DNA of 64,000 bases from Flectobacillus longus (GCF_030056705.1 NZ_JASHIC010000023.1:62001-126000); one strand, 5' to 3'. Counted from the stretch's first letter, positions 29,114 through 37,787 are shown. Notes: generated by a model from the letters alone, not told the origin. Translations and numbers: made by a program.

Positions 29114-29854
29114 ATGAAATATACATTTTGGCTCAATTTATGCGTTTTAACAAGCGCTGTGATTAATCTATCTTTTGTTGCTCCATTACCATATCATTCC
29201 AAAAATAAAGTAAAGCAACTATTTTATAATAAGGAAGTTGTATTGCTCTTAAATGCTAATGAAGGTAATAATGCACCCAAGTCATCATTACGAGGTAGAG
29301 CCGTAGGCCTTTCAAACGAACTTATTAATCTTAAGACCATTTTGGAAAATGACCAAGTAAAGTTTACTTGGATTGCTCAAACAAATGATGTAAAGAGATA
29401 TATCCTTCAATCAAGCTCTGATTTAGAATCTTATGTAGATATCGCCGAGATTAAAGCAGGAAAAAGTAATGAATTACTTAGCTATACAGATGAAATTCGC
29501 TCTCAAGATGCTGCTAAGTTTTACCGTATTCTAGCTGTAAAGTCTGATAAAAATATTCAGGTATATGCTCCATTAGCGATATATCGACCAGATTTTAAAG
29601 GAGTAACAATCCATAGCGACGAACAATCAGACATGATTCGTGTTAAACAAGATGATGTTGATACAGCCGAAATCCTAGTAAGTACAGCATCGGGAATGGG
29701 TGTACCATGCCAAGTAATGGTAAAAAGTAATTCAGAAGCAATTTTGTGGCCTAGTTACGAATTGTCTAATGGAGAATATAGTGTACGTTTGCGTACTACA
29801 AAAGGGGAAAGAAAATTCAGACTTCTTGTAGCCAAACCCGATAAAATGTTTTAA
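29114..29854 (+). CDS. Exported protein of unknown function, FN3-like core
   Basis: 246 aa with an N-terminal signal peptide (about 1-23). Residues about 75-150 contain the pattern VKFTWIAQTNDVKRYILQSS followed by FYRILAVKSD, which resembles the fibronectin-type segment common in secreted Bacteroidota proteins just before a sorting domain. The C-terminal 75 residues (VSTASGMGVPCQVMV, NGEYSVRLRT, then KFRLLVAKPD) look like a degenerate T9SS sorting domain lacking the usual NPxxG start. Function unknown. It is transcribed alone and ends at a hairpin. Confidence 0.65.
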   Translation: MKYTFWLNLCVLTSAVINLSFVAPLPYHSKNKVKQLFYNKEVVLLLNANEGNNAPKSSLRGRAVGLSNELINLKTILENDQVKFTWIAQTNDVKRYILQSSSDLESYVDIAEIKAGKSNELLSYTDEIRSQDAAKFYRILAVKSDKNIQVYAPLAIYRPDFKGVTIHSDEQSDMIRVKQDDVDTAEILVSTASGMGVPCQVMVKSNSEAILWPSYELSNGEYSVRLRTTKGERKFRLLVAKPDKMF

Positions 29855-29884
29855 TATCATCTACCACTAAATAAAGTTTGCAAT

Positions 29885-29916
29885 AAGGATAGTCGAAATG
29901 ATTATCCTTTTTTTGT
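29885..29916 (+). terminator. Terminator after the exported 246-aa protein gene
   Basis: A 10-bp stem with one G-U pair (29885-29894 with 29900-29909), a 5-nt loop, then seven T. Confidence 0.75.
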
Positions 29917-29932
29917 ATAAATAAATACAATG

Positions 29933-29946
29933 TTATGCTTGCATAA
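29933..29946. promoter_or_regulatory. MarR-type operator copy 1 (upstream of marR)
   Basis: TTATGCTTGCATAA is a palindrome with a 2-bp centre. The same core TATGCTTGCATA recurs at 30784-30805 and 30836-30849 in front of the acyl-CoA dehydrogenase gene. Confidence 0.6.
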
Positions 29947-30218
29947 TAATATATTCTTGCCCAAATTTACATTCACATTAGTATGCTAAGCATACTAATG
30001 TGAATGTAGTTATAGCTATTAGCTAAATTCTTGCCTCGTCCTATAATAAGTGTTGATGCAGCATAGTGATTTATGAATTTAAAATCAGTTAGATAGGTGT
30101 TTTATCTTTTAATTAGGTCGATACCCAGATATACATATTTTAGGCTCATAATTTTTGACTCTGTACTCATACTAAGCTTAGATGATTTATGTCCCAATAA
30201 TGAAAATCTTGAAGAAAT
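29947..30218. other. Intergenic region upstream of marR
   Basis: With the preceding terminator, this gap of about 360 bp holds two operator-like palindromes (29933-29946, 29968-30008). The rest, 30009-30218, shows no clear promoter match, ORF or further repeat. Confidence 0.5.
29968..30008. promoter_or_regulatory. 19-bp perfect inverted repeat, probable extended operator
   Basis: Arms 29968-29986 and 29990-30008 are fully complementary around TAA. The inner part GTATGC-TAA-GCATAC repeats the operator half-sites with a 3-bp instead of 2-bp spacer. No U tract follows, and it lies far from the previous gene end, so it is more likely a protein-binding site than a terminator. Confidence 0.55.
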
Positions 30219-30680
30219 ATGAAAGCTGACAAAACCGTAGACTATCACATCAAGGCAGGATGGCATGCAATTAGCAGAATGTATAATTCTTATGCAGCAC
30301 AGTTCGATATGACAATGGCCATTGGGTATGTTTTGTTGAATATCGACAAAAATGGTACGCCTGCTACCAAAATAGCTCCCGCACTAGGACTAGAGCCTCG
30401 TAGTTTGACTCGTATGCTCAAATCCCTCGAAGATAAAAAGTGGATTCGTCGTGAAACTGACGAAGATGACCGTCGTGTAGTAAAAGTATATTTGACTGAA
30501 GAAGGTAAGCGCAAACGTGATAAGGCTCGTAATGGCGTTATTATGTTCAATAACCTGATTTATGAAAAAATCGGAGAAGAAAAATTGCAGACTTTTTTTG
30601 AGGTAATGGAACAAATCAGCGAGGTTGTTGACTCAGAAGCTGCCAATTATAAGGCCGAAAATATCGAAGAGTTTCTATAA
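30219..30680 (+). CDS. MarR-family transcriptional regulator
   Basis: 153-aa winged-helix dimeric regulator. The helix-turn-helix reads PATKIAPALGLEPRSLTRML (about 47-66), and the wing region contains WIRRETDEDDRRVVKVYLTEEG. The N-terminal and C-terminal helices that form the dimer are present. The gene lies between two groups of the palindrome TATGCTTGCATA and directly upstream of an acyl-CoA dehydrogenase gene. Autoregulation and repression of fatty-acid degradation, with an acyl-CoA as ligand, is the likely role. This is inferred from context. Confidence 0.9.
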   Translation: MKADKTVDYHIKAGWHAISRMYNSYAAQFDMTMAIGYVLLNIDKNGTPATKIAPALGLEPRSLTRMLKSLEDKKWIRRETDEDDRRVVKVYLTEEGKRKRDKARNGVIMFNNLIYEKIGEEKLQTFFEVMEQISEVVDSEAANYKAENIEEFL

Positions 30681-30783
30681 TAAATAAGTACTAAATGTCG
30701 ATAGTAACAAAAGATAGTATATCATTGTTTTCTATTTTGATTCTATAAAAAATACTATTTTTACTTTTTTTGAAAATATTTTA

Positions 30784-30805
30784 AATGTTATGCTTGCATA
30801 ACATT
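30784..30805. promoter_or_regulatory. MarR-type operator copy 2 (22-bp palindrome)
   Basis: AATGTTATGC-TT-GCATAACATT has perfect 10-bp arms. Its TTG (30794-30796) lies 21 bp before TATATTTA (30818-30825), so it would cover the -33 element of a promoter for the acyl-CoA dehydrogenase gene. Confidence 0.65.
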
Positions 30806-30835
30806 TTTTTTATTTATTATATTTACAAAAAATTA

Positions 30836-30849
30836 GTATGCTTGCATAC
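30836..30849. promoter_or_regulatory. MarR-type operator copy 3
   Basis: GTATGCTTGCATAC is a perfect palindrome apart from its TT centre, 42 bp downstream of copy 2 and 47 bp before the dehydrogenase start. It would sit at or just after the predicted transcription start. Confidence 0.62.
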
Positions 30850-30896
30850 GATAGTCTAGCTTTTAGAAAATTTTCGAATCGTAAAATATTCAAAAT

Positions 30897-32699
30897 ATGG
30901 TACTTACAGATAGCAAATCATCCATCAAAGGAGGAGAGTTCTTGATTAAAGACATTGATGCTTCTCAAATTTTCATTCCTGAAGAGTTCAATGAAGAGCA
31001 ACAAATGATTGCTCAAACCTGCGTAGATTTTTTGCGTACAGAGGTACATCCAAAACTTGATGCTATTGATTATGCTAAAGATACAAGTTTGATGGTGGAG
31101 CTGTTGGACAAAGCAGGCGAATTGGGCTTGTTGGGTACGGCAATTCCTGAGGAATATGGTGGTTTTGGAATGAATTTCAATACATCGATGCTTGTAACTG
31201 AGGCTTGTGGTGGTGGTCATTCGTTTTCGGTGGCACTTTCGGCACATACAGGAATTGGAACATTGCCAATATTATACTATGGTACAGAAGAGCAAAAGGC
31301 TAAGTATTTACCAAAATTAGCAACAGGTGAATGGAAGGCAGCTTACTGTTTGACAGAGCCAGATTCTGGTTCGGATGCTAATTCTGGAAAAACTAAAGCA
31401 GTATTATCTGAGGATGGTAAACATTATATCATCAATGGACAAAAGATGTGGATAACCAATGGTGGTTTTGCAGATTTGTTTATTGTTTTTGCTAAAATTG
31501 ATAATGATAAATCCTTGACGGCATTTATTGTAGAAAAATCATTTGGTGGCATTACCATGAACGAAGAAGAGCGCAAAATGGGTATCAAAGGTTCTTCAAC
31601 TCGCCAAGTCTTTTTTAATGATTGCAAAGTACCAGTCGAAAACCAACTTTATACACGTGAAGGAGGCTTTAAGATTGCTGTAAATATCTTGAATATTGGT
31701 CGTATCAAATTGGCTGCGGCTGTAGTAGGAGCGAGCAAAGGAGTTATTTCGACAGCTGTAAACTATGCTAATGAGCGTAAACAATTTGGAACAAGTATCT
31801 CTAGTTTTGGGGCTATTAAGCATAAAATTGGTGATATGATTGCTAAGGTTTTTGCTTCAGAATCAGCTTGTTATCGTGCAGGACAAAACATAGACGATGC
31901 GATTGATACTTTACTTGCATCGGGTATGGAGAGTGGACAGGCAAAACTCAAAGGAGTAGAGCAGTTTGCTATCGAATGTGCTATGTTAAAAGTTCATGGT
32001 TCGGAGGTATTGGACTATGTTGTAGATGAAGGGGTACAGATTTACGGAGGTATGGGATTTTCGGCTGAAGCACCAATGGATCGTGCTTATCGTGACTCAA
32101 GAATCAACAGAATCTTTGAAGGTACCAATGAAATCAATCGCTTGTTGTCGGTAGGTACCATCGTAAAACGTGCCATGAAAGGTGAATTGAATTTGATGCC
32201 GGCAGCTATGGCAGTTGGTAAAGAAATTTTATCAATACCTGATTTTGGAGTAGTAGAGGAGGATGGCTTGTTTATTCCAGAGAAAAAAGCCATCAAAAAT
32301 ATGAAGAAAGCCATTTTGATGATTGCTGGTGCGTCGCTTCAAAAGTTTATGATGAAGTTTGAGGAAGAACAAGAAATCATTATGAACTTGGCCGATATGT
32401 TGATTGAAACTTATGTGGCTGAATCGGCGCTGTTGCGTGTTGAAAAACTGATTATACTTCGTGGAGAAGAAGCTTGTGCTTTAGAAAAAGATGCTGCATT
32501 GGTGTACTTACACTCGGCTATCGACAAGTTGAACTCTGCTGGAAAAGTAGCTATCACGTCATTTGCTGAGGGCGACGAATTACGAGTAATGTTGATGGGA
32601 TTGAAGCGCTTCACGAAAATCGAGCCAATTAATTTGAAAGACGCAAGAAGAAGATTGGCTGACGCTGCTATCCAAAAAAACGGATACATTTTCATATAA
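30897..32699 (+). CDS. Acyl-CoA dehydrogenase
   Basis: FAD-dependent first step of beta-oxidation, giving the trans-2-enoyl-CoA. At 600 aa it has the typical three ACAD domains (about 25-410) plus a C-terminal extension of about 180 residues as in VLCAD/ACAD9-like members. Signatures: YCLTEPDSGSDANSGKTKA (about 150-168), KMWITNGGFADLFIVFAK, GIKGSSTRQVFF, RKQFGTSISSFGAIKHK, QIYGGMGFSAEAPMDRAYRD and RIFEGTNEINR, the last two near the active-site glutamate region. It lies downstream of marR and two operator copies. Confidence 0.93.
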   Translation: MVLTDSKSSIKGGEFLIKDIDASQIFIPEEFNEEQQMIAQTCVDFLRTEVHPKLDAIDYAKDTSLMVELLDKAGELGLLGTAIPEEYGGFGMNFNTSMLVTEACGGGHSFSVALSAHTGIGTLPILYYGTEEQKAKYLPKLATGEWKAAYCLTEPDSGSDANSGKTKAVLSEDGKHYIINGQKMWITNGGFADLFIVFAKIDNDKSLTAFIVEKSFGGITMNEEERKMGIKGSSTRQVFFNDCKVPVENQLYTREGGFKIAVNILNIGRIKLAAAVVGASKGVISTAVNYANERKQFGTSISSFGAIKHKIGDMIAKVFASESACYRAGQNIDDAIDTLLASGMESGQAKLKGVEQFAIECAMLKVHGSEVLDYVVDEGVQIYGGMGFSAEAPMDRAYRDSRINRIFEGTNEINRLLSVGTIVKRAMKGELNLMPAAMAVGKEILSIPDFGVVEEDGLFIPEKKAIKNMKKAILMIAGASLQKFMMKFEEEQEIIMNLADMLIETYVAESALLRVEKLIILRGEEACALEKDAALVYLHSAIDKLNSAGKVAITSFAEGDELRVMLMGLKRFTKIEPINLKDARRRLADAAIQKNGYIFI

Positions 32700-32788
32700 A
32701 GGCTTGAAGCCTGTAGCAGACAATAATTAATTCGCTTACAGTTATTGCATTGAAATTTATAAAAGGGGATTTTTAGGTAAATAGAAAG

Positions 32789-32814
32789 GAGGTGATATTT
32801 TCACCTCTTTTTTT
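32789..32814 (+). terminator. Terminator after the acyl-CoA dehydrogenase gene
   Basis: A 7-bp GC-containing stem GAGGTGA/TCACCTC with a 5-nt loop followed by seven T. Confidence 0.75.
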
Positions 32815-32836
32815 GTAAGTGCTGCTCTTTTGAGCA

Positions 32837-32872
32837 TAAAAAAAGTCACTCCGTAAAGAGTGACTTTTTTTA
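32837..32872 (-). terminator. Terminator of rplS (possibly bidirectional)
   Basis: A perfect 15-bp stem (32837-32851 with 32858-32872) and a 6-nt loop. A run of seven A/T on both sides allows termination in both directions. It is 22 bp from the rplS stop. Confidence 0.85.
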
Positions 32873-32893
32873 TATATTGCTTTAGTCAAGAGA

Positions 32894-33250
32894 CTATTTC
32901 TTCTTAGCTTCTTTAACTTTTGCAGCTCTACCGTGTTTTCCACGAAGATAGAACAATCTTGCACGACGTACTCTACCTTTACGCAATACTTCGATTTTGT
33001 CGATGTTTGGTGACAATAAAGGGAAAATTCTTTCAACACCTACACCGTTAGAAATTTTACGAACTGTGAAAGTCTCGCCAGCACCGCTGTTACGACGTTG
33101 AATCACAGTGCCTTGGAATACCTGAATACGCTCTTTGTTACCTTCACGGATTCTAACGTGTACGTTCAAAGTATCACCTGCTGAAAACTCGGGCAATTCT
33201 GCACGGCGTGCAGCGTTTTCAGCCTCTACCAATTTGATTAAATCGTTCAT
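32894..33250 (-). CDS. rplS: 50S ribosomal protein L19
   Basis: bL19, 118 aa, near the 30S-50S interface. Typical stretches are [35 protein letters not shown] (approximate order) and [22 protein letters not shown], with a basic C-terminus [18 protein letters not shown]. It is transcribed alone, with a promoter-like element about 135 bp upstream and a strong terminator. Confidence 0.97.
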   Translation of the reverse strand: MNDLIKLVEAENAARRAELPEFSAGDTLNVHVRIREGNKERIQVFQGTVIQRRNSGAGETFTVRKISNGVGVERIFPLLSPNIDKIEVLRKGRVRRARLFYLRGKHGRAAKVKEAKKK

Positions 33251-33387
33251 CTTGAATGATTTTTGTTGTTTAAGTCCTAAATTTTTTGACTTGATTAATA
33301 ACTAGCGGTGATATTAAAGGTCTGAAAAACAATACATTATTGTAGTTTGACTGCCCAATCACATAATTACTAAATCTTTGGGGGTGC

Positions 33388-33417
33388 AAAGTTCCGAAAA
33401 AAAATATGTAAAACCAA
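33388..33417 (-). promoter_or_regulatory. Putative promoter of rplS
   Basis: Minus strand: TTG (33415-33417), a 19-bp spacer and GAACTTTG (33388-33395), one base from TAnnTTTG, followed by CACC. This would give a leader of about 130 nt. Confidence 0.42.
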
Positions 33418-33439
33418 TAAATTGCTTAAGGATTTTAGA

Positions 33440-33566
33440 AAAAACTTGGAGGCTTTATGATGCATTTGGCTGTAAGCTCTAAGCATTAGATACAAAAGCT
33501 TCAATTTTTCATCAGAAATACTGTTTAACTTTTAGCCTACAGCATAAAGCCTAGAGCTAAAAGCGA
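33440..33566. repeat. Dispersed intergenic repeat, copy A
   Basis: The core 33472-33537 matches the reverse complement of 59464-59523 over about 60 bp with only scattered differences; both contain AAGCTTC, TCAT-AGAAATACT and TTTAACTTTTAGCC. The core is flanked by degenerate 7-bp units (GCTGTAA GCTCTAA GCATTAG on the left; on the other strand GCTTTTA GCTCTAG GCTTTAT GCTGTAG on the right). Confidence 0.65.
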
Positions 33567-33595
33567 ATAAAACTATTTTACTTTTGCCACTAACT

Positions 33596-33603
33596 TACTT
33601 TTG
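33596..33603 (+). promoter_or_regulatory. Putative -7 element of the NAD(P)HX repair gene
   Basis: TACTTTTG matches TAnnTTTG, 23 bp before the ATG. A second copy occurs at 33579-33586. No good -33 element is present. Confidence 0.35.
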
Positions 33604-33626
33604 CACACATATTTAGCTTTTATACA

Positions 33627-35096
33627 ATGAAAAAAATATTTGATGCCCAGCAGATTCGTAACTGGGATGCTTATACTATTGCACAGGAACCTATTACTTC
33701 CATTGATTTGATGGAGCGAGCCTCTGAAGCATTTACGGATAGGTTATTGTCACTTTTTTCAGACAGCGACTTTACGATTTTTTGTGGAAAAGGTAATAAT
33801 GGAGGAGACGGATTGGCTATTGCTAGAATACTTGCCTTAATGAATAAAAAGGTTGAGGTTTATGTCATAGAATATAGTGCTCAAGCTAGTGCTGACTTTT
33901 TGATTAATTACGACCGACTAGCTAAAATAACCACTGTGCATACCATTAGTAGCTTGAAGGATTTTCCCAATCTCAAGCAAAGCTGTGTTGTGGTAGACGC
34001 GATTCTTGGGTCTGGTGTGAATAGACCAGTAGAAGGTATTTTGAAAGATGTTATTCAGAAAATAAATCAAAGTAAGCTTCCTATTATTTCAGTAGATATC
34101 GCCTCGGGACTATATGTTTCTCAGCCAATTGCTGAGGACAATACCATTATTTGTCCTGATTATACCCTGACTTTTGAAGCTCCAAAACTAGCTTTTTTGA
34201 TGCCTCAAAATCTACAATATGTGGGTGAGTGGGAATGTGTCCCTATTGGTCTTTCGAGTAAATATGCTCAAAATACAATAACTTCCTATTTTTGGACAGA
34301 TAGGGTGTCGCTTAAAAAAAGGGCAAAATTTTCACATAAAGGTACATTTGGGCACGCTTTGCTGGCTGTCGGAAGTTATGGCTCGATAGGAGCGGCGGTA
34401 CTTTCAGCAAAAGCTTGCTTACGTTCGGGAGTGGGTTTACTAACCACCTATATACCCTCTTGTGGATACCAAATTATGCAGGTGGCTGTTCCAGAGGCCA
34501 TGTGCCAAACAGATCCAGCAGAAAAAGAATTAAGTATTTGTCCCAACCTTGAGAAATACACCGTCATTGGTGTAGGGTGCGGAATTGGGAAAAGTCATAA
34601 GACTCAGGTTTTTCTAAGAGAAATATTATTAAGAGCTGAATGTCCTGTGGTATTGGATGCTGATGCGCTAAATATTGTGGCTGAAAATCCAGATATACTT
34701 GCTAATATCCCTTCAAAATCGATTTTAACACCACATCCCAAAGAATTACAACGTTTGATTGGAGCTTGGAAAAATGATTTTGACAAACTAGAAAAAGTAA
34801 AAGTGTTCTCTCAAAAATATGATTGTATTGTGTTGATAAAAGGTATGCACACCGCTATAGTTTTACCCAATCAAGAAGTTTATTTTAACTCGACAGGTAA
34901 TGCAGGAATGGCTACGGGAGGTAGTGGCGATGTGTTGACAGGTATTATCACAGCATTAATAGCCCAAGGGTATTCGTCGGAAGAGGCTGCGATTATTGGT
35001 GTATTTAAGCATGGTGAAGCAGGAGATATGGCAGCACAGGAAAGAGGACAAATGGCAATGCTACCAAGTGATATTATTGAAAAATTGAGATGGTAA
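33627..35096 (+). CDS. nnr: Bifunctional NAD(P)HX epimerase / ADP- or ATP-dependent dehydratase
   Basis: Metabolite-repair enzyme that restores NADH and NADPH from their hydrated forms. 489 aa: the N-terminal epimerase domain (YjeF_N, about 1-215) shows FCGKGNNGGDGLAIAR and SVDIASGL. The C-terminal dehydratase domain (about 225-489) shows HKGTFGHALLAVGSYG, DADALN, TPHPKEL and the nucleotide-binding end GNAGMATGGSGDVLTGI. The ATG at 33627 directly gives the normal N-terminus MKKIFDAQQIRNWD. It stands alone between the rplS region and feoB. Confidence 0.95.
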   Translation: MKKIFDAQQIRNWDAYTIAQEPITSIDLMERASEAFTDRLLSLFSDSDFTIFCGKGNNGGDGLAIARILALMNKKVEVYVIEYSAQASADFLINYDRLAKITTVHTISSLKDFPNLKQSCVVVDAILGSGVNRPVEGILKDVIQKINQSKLPIISVDIASGLYVSQPIAEDNTIICPDYTLTFEAPKLAFLMPQNLQYVGEWECVPIGLSSKYAQNTITSYFWTDRVSLKKRAKFSHKGTFGHALLAVGSYGSIGAAVLSAKACLRSGVGLLTTYIPSCGYQIMQVAVPEAMCQTDPAEKELSICPNLEKYTVIGVGCGIGKSHKTQVFLREILLRAECPVVLDADALNIVAENPDILANIPSKSILTPHPKELQRLIGAWKNDFDKLEKVKVFSQKYDCIVLIKGMHTAIVLPNQEVYFNSTGNAGMATGGSGDVLTGIITALIAQGYSSEEAAIIGVFKHGEAGDMAAQERGQMAMLPSDIIEKLRW

Positions 35097-35172
35097 ACAC
35101 GTAAGTCATTTCAAATTTAGTGATTTAAGAAATTGTGAATGAGTGATTTTTTAATAGGAATTTTACTAGTAG

Positions 35173-35191
35173 AGACGCAATGATTGCGTCT
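35173..35191. repeat. Short palindrome
   Basis: AGACGCAAT-G-ATTGCGTCT, 9-bp arms around one base. Its form (GTAGAGACGC...GCGTCT) resembles intergenic palindromic repeats known from several bacterial groups. Only one copy was noticed here. Confidence 0.4.
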
Positions 35192-35220
35192 AAAGCCGAG
35201 TCATGTCTAGCATGGTAGTC

Positions 35221-35266
35221 TCAAAAAAAGGCGGTTGGGAAATATTTCCCAACCGCCTTTTTTTGA
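35221..35266. terminator. Bidirectional terminator between nnr and feoB
   Basis: A 46-bp perfect palindrome (35221-35243 with 35244-35266) with a GC-rich stem GGCGGTTGGGAAA and runs of seven A and seven T outside. It sits between convergent genes. Confidence 0.88.
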
Positions 35267-35317
35267 TGAAAACTTGGAGAATAATTCCAATCCTAAAATT
35301 CGGGATTACTCATATTC

Positions 35318-37450
35318 TTATTTCAACAATTGATACACAATAAATGCCGATAAGTATGCTAGCGTAGTCATATAAACCAACTGAATAGCAGGATAGCGCC
35401 ATGATTTTGTTTCACGATATGTTGTAGCCAAGGTACTCATACATTGCATAGCAAAGGCATAGAATATCATCAGCGAAAAGCCTAATGCCGCGTCGTACAT
35501 CGGTTTGCCAGTTTCAGGGTTTATTTCTGCACGCATACGATTCATGACAGTGGTGTTTTCGTCGTCTACTTCGCCTCCTAAACTATAAATTGTGGACATA
35601 GTTCCTACAAACACTTCACGTGCTGCAAAAGAAGTTAACAAGGCAATGCCGATTTTCCAGTCATATCCTAAAGGCTTAATAGCTGGTTCGAGAACCTTAC
35701 CAAAATGACCTGCATACGATGATTCTAGTTTTTGAGCAGCAATTTTATTTTCTAAATCCGCTCCTGTTAAAGTTGGATTTTCAGTTTTCACTTTTTGTTC
35801 TGCTTCTTGCATTGCATTGCCTGGACCATAGCTAGCCATTACCCAAAGCACAATCGAAATAGCAACGATAATTTTACCCGCTTCAAATACGAAAGCTTTG
35901 GTAGAATTAAGCAAAGAAATCATAATATGTTTGAAACGAGGACCTTTGTAAGAAGGAAGCTCCATGATAAAATAGCTTCTTTCTTTGGCTTTTAATAGGA
36001 CTTTTAAAATCCAAGCCGAAAGAATTGCCATCCCAAAGCCTAGTAAATACAAACCAAATAATGCTACACCTTGTAAGCTGAAAATGCCAAAAAGGGTGCT
36101 CTTTTCTGGAACAACTAAGGCGATTAATACCGTATAAATGGGTAAACGCGCCGAACACGACATCAATGGCGTTACCATAATAGTAATCAAGCGGTCTTTC
36201 CATGAACCAATGCTACGGGTACTCATAATGGCAGGTACCGCACATGCTACACCTGAAATAAGTGGCACAACGGATTTACCATTCAACCCAAATCTACGCA
36301 TGAGTTTGTCCATGATAAACATTACTCTGGACATATAACCTGTCTCTTCCAACAAGGAAATAAACAAGAAGAGGAATACGATTTGAGGTACAAATACGAC
36401 CACACCTCCAATACCAGCAATCAATCCGTCTGTCAATAAATTAACTAATTGACTTTCTGGAAGGGTGTCTTTGAGGTATTGATTGAGCCATGCTACACCG
36501 TTATCAATCAAATCTTGTGGATATGCCGCCCAAGTAAATACTGCTTGGAACATGACAAATAAAATGCCCAAGAAAACAAAATAACCCCAAAACTGATGAA
36601 GAAAAACTTTATCCAAACGATCAGTCCAAGTTTTTACAGGCTCGTCTTCAACAGGAATTTGATGTAAACAACCATCTACGATTTCATTAAGTACTGCGTA
36701 GCGAGAAACGGTTTCTTGAGCTTGAAATTTTTGTGAATTCCAGCCATATTTTTCTTGAAGTTTATCAAAACCTACTCTTTGCTCAGTATTGAATTGCTTC
36801 AGATTATCGTGTTCCGAAAGCCATAACAAGGCGTGGTAATCGTCGGTATCACCATATTGCTCCTTGATTTCATCAATCAATTCGGGCGAATATTCTACAG
36901 GTAACGAGTCGTTAGAATTGAATCGTTGCTCAAGCGTCTTGTTTACTGCAAGGCGTAAGCCATTGAGTCCGATACCTTTTTTGGCATTGACTTCTGCAAC
37001 TTCTACGTTGAGCTCTTTGGCGAGCTTAAAAGAATTGATTACGATACCTGAGTTTTCGGCAACGTCAATCATGTTGAGTGCCAAAACGGTAGGAATGCCA
37101 AGGTCACGAACTTGGCTAAATAGTAGCAAATTGCGTTTAAGGTTAGACGCATCGGCTACTACTATGGCCATATCTGGATAGTCAGGATGTTGTGGGTTGG
37201 CAAGGATGTTGATAACAACCTGCTCGTCGACTGATTTTGGATATATACTATAAATCCCCGGTAAATCTAGAATTTCGGCTTCAGTGCCTGTCTCCAAATT
37301 CCATTTCCCAATCAACTTGTCCATAGTTACGCCTGGAAAGTTCCCCGTTTTTTGACGGAGACCTGTAAGGCTATTGAACAAAGAAGATTTTCCAGCGTTG
37401 GGATTACCGATTAATGCTATTTTGGGTGATTTCTTCAAGGCTATTAGCAA
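35318..37450 (-). CDS. feoB: Ferrous iron transporter FeoB
   Basis: GTP-dependent Fe(II) importer of the inner membrane, 710 aa. The cytosolic G domain has GNPNAGKSS at 15-23, NFPGVTMDK (G2), DLPGIYS (G3) and NMID (G4). A helical domain follows to about 275, then two Gate repeats with about eight to nine membrane helices (ISGVACAVPAIMSTRSI and SFAAREVFVGTMSTIYSLGG are typical). feoA lies 118 bp upstream on the same strand, so the two form an operon. Confidence 0.96.
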   Translation of the reverse strand: MLIALKKSPKIALIGNPNAGKSSLFNSLTGLRQKTGNFPGVTMDKLIGKWNLETGTEAEILDLPGIYSIYPKSVDEQVVINILANPQHPDYPDMAIVVADASNLKRNLLLFSQVRDLGIPTVLALNMIDVAENSGIVINSFKLAKELNVEVAEVNAKKGIGLNGLRLAVNKTLEQRFNSNDSLPVEYSPELIDEIKEQYGDTDDYHALLWLSEHDNLKQFNTEQRVGFDKLQEKYGWNSQKFQAQETVSRYAVLNEIVDGCLHQIPVEDEPVKTWTDRLDKVFLHQFWGYFVFLGILFVMFQAVFTWAAYPQDLIDNGVAWLNQYLKDTLPESQLVNLLTDGLIAGIGGVVVFVPQIVFLFLFISLLEETGYMSRVMFIMDKLMRRFGLNGKSVVPLISGVACAVPAIMSTRSIGSWKDRLITIMVTPLMSCSARLPIYTVLIALVVPEKSTLFGIFSLQGVALFGLYLLGFGMAILSAWILKVLLKAKERSYFIMELPSYKGPRFKHIMISLLNSTKAFVFEAGKIIVAISIVLWVMASYGPGNAMQEAEQKVKTENPTLTGADLENKIAAQKLESSYAGHFGKVLEPAIKPLGYDWKIGIALLTSFAAREVFVGTMSTIYSLGGEVDDENTTVMNRMRAEINPETGKPMYDAALGFSLMIFYAFAMQCMSTLATTYRETKSWRYPAIQLVYMTTLAYLSAFIVYQLLK

Positions 37451-37568
37451 TTTTTGGCTTCAAACTAATAACGTAAAAACGCATAGTTTGTTCCTATCTA
37501 TTCACTTTGTTATTGATTAGTCTTTTATGAAAATAGAATAAATCCAAGACTAACCAAAGTGGTATTAT

Positions 37569-37787
37569 TTAAGCAACAACAATAGTTGAGGCTTCATCTT
37601 TTCGCATTGACAAAACATAGCCAGAAACCTTTACGGCGATTGGATCACCAAAGGGGGCAATATGTGTCATTGTTACTTGAGTACCGGGCAAGCAGCCCAT
37701 TTCTAACAATTTGAGTGATAGAAGTTCGTCGCTAAAGCTAACAATCACGCCCTTTTCCCCGATTTTCAAATCCGCAACTGTTCTCAT
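37569..37787 (-). CDS. feoA: FeoA-domain protein
   Basis: Small SH3-like cytosolic partner of FeoB, 72 aa from the ATG at 37787 (MRTVADLKIGEKGVI). It shows the family features LLEMGCLPGTQVTM, then APFGDPIAVKVSGYVLSMRKDEA. The start 14 codons further upstream adds an atypical hydrophobic extension and was rejected. Iron-dependent control is expected; an inverted repeat upstream (37856-37895) is a candidate site. Confidence 0.92.
   Translation of the reverse strand: MRTVADLKIGEKGVIVSFSDELLSLKLLEMGCLPGTQVTMTHIAPFGDPIAVKVSGYVLSMRKDEASTIVVA

Noticed and set aside
29968-30008. Possible terminator
   Set aside because: No U tract follows on either strand, the preceding gene already has a terminator at 29885, and the half-sites match the MarR-type operators.
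30290-30614. Antisense open frames inside marR
   Set aside because: Shadow frames of a well-supported gene; no independent evidence.
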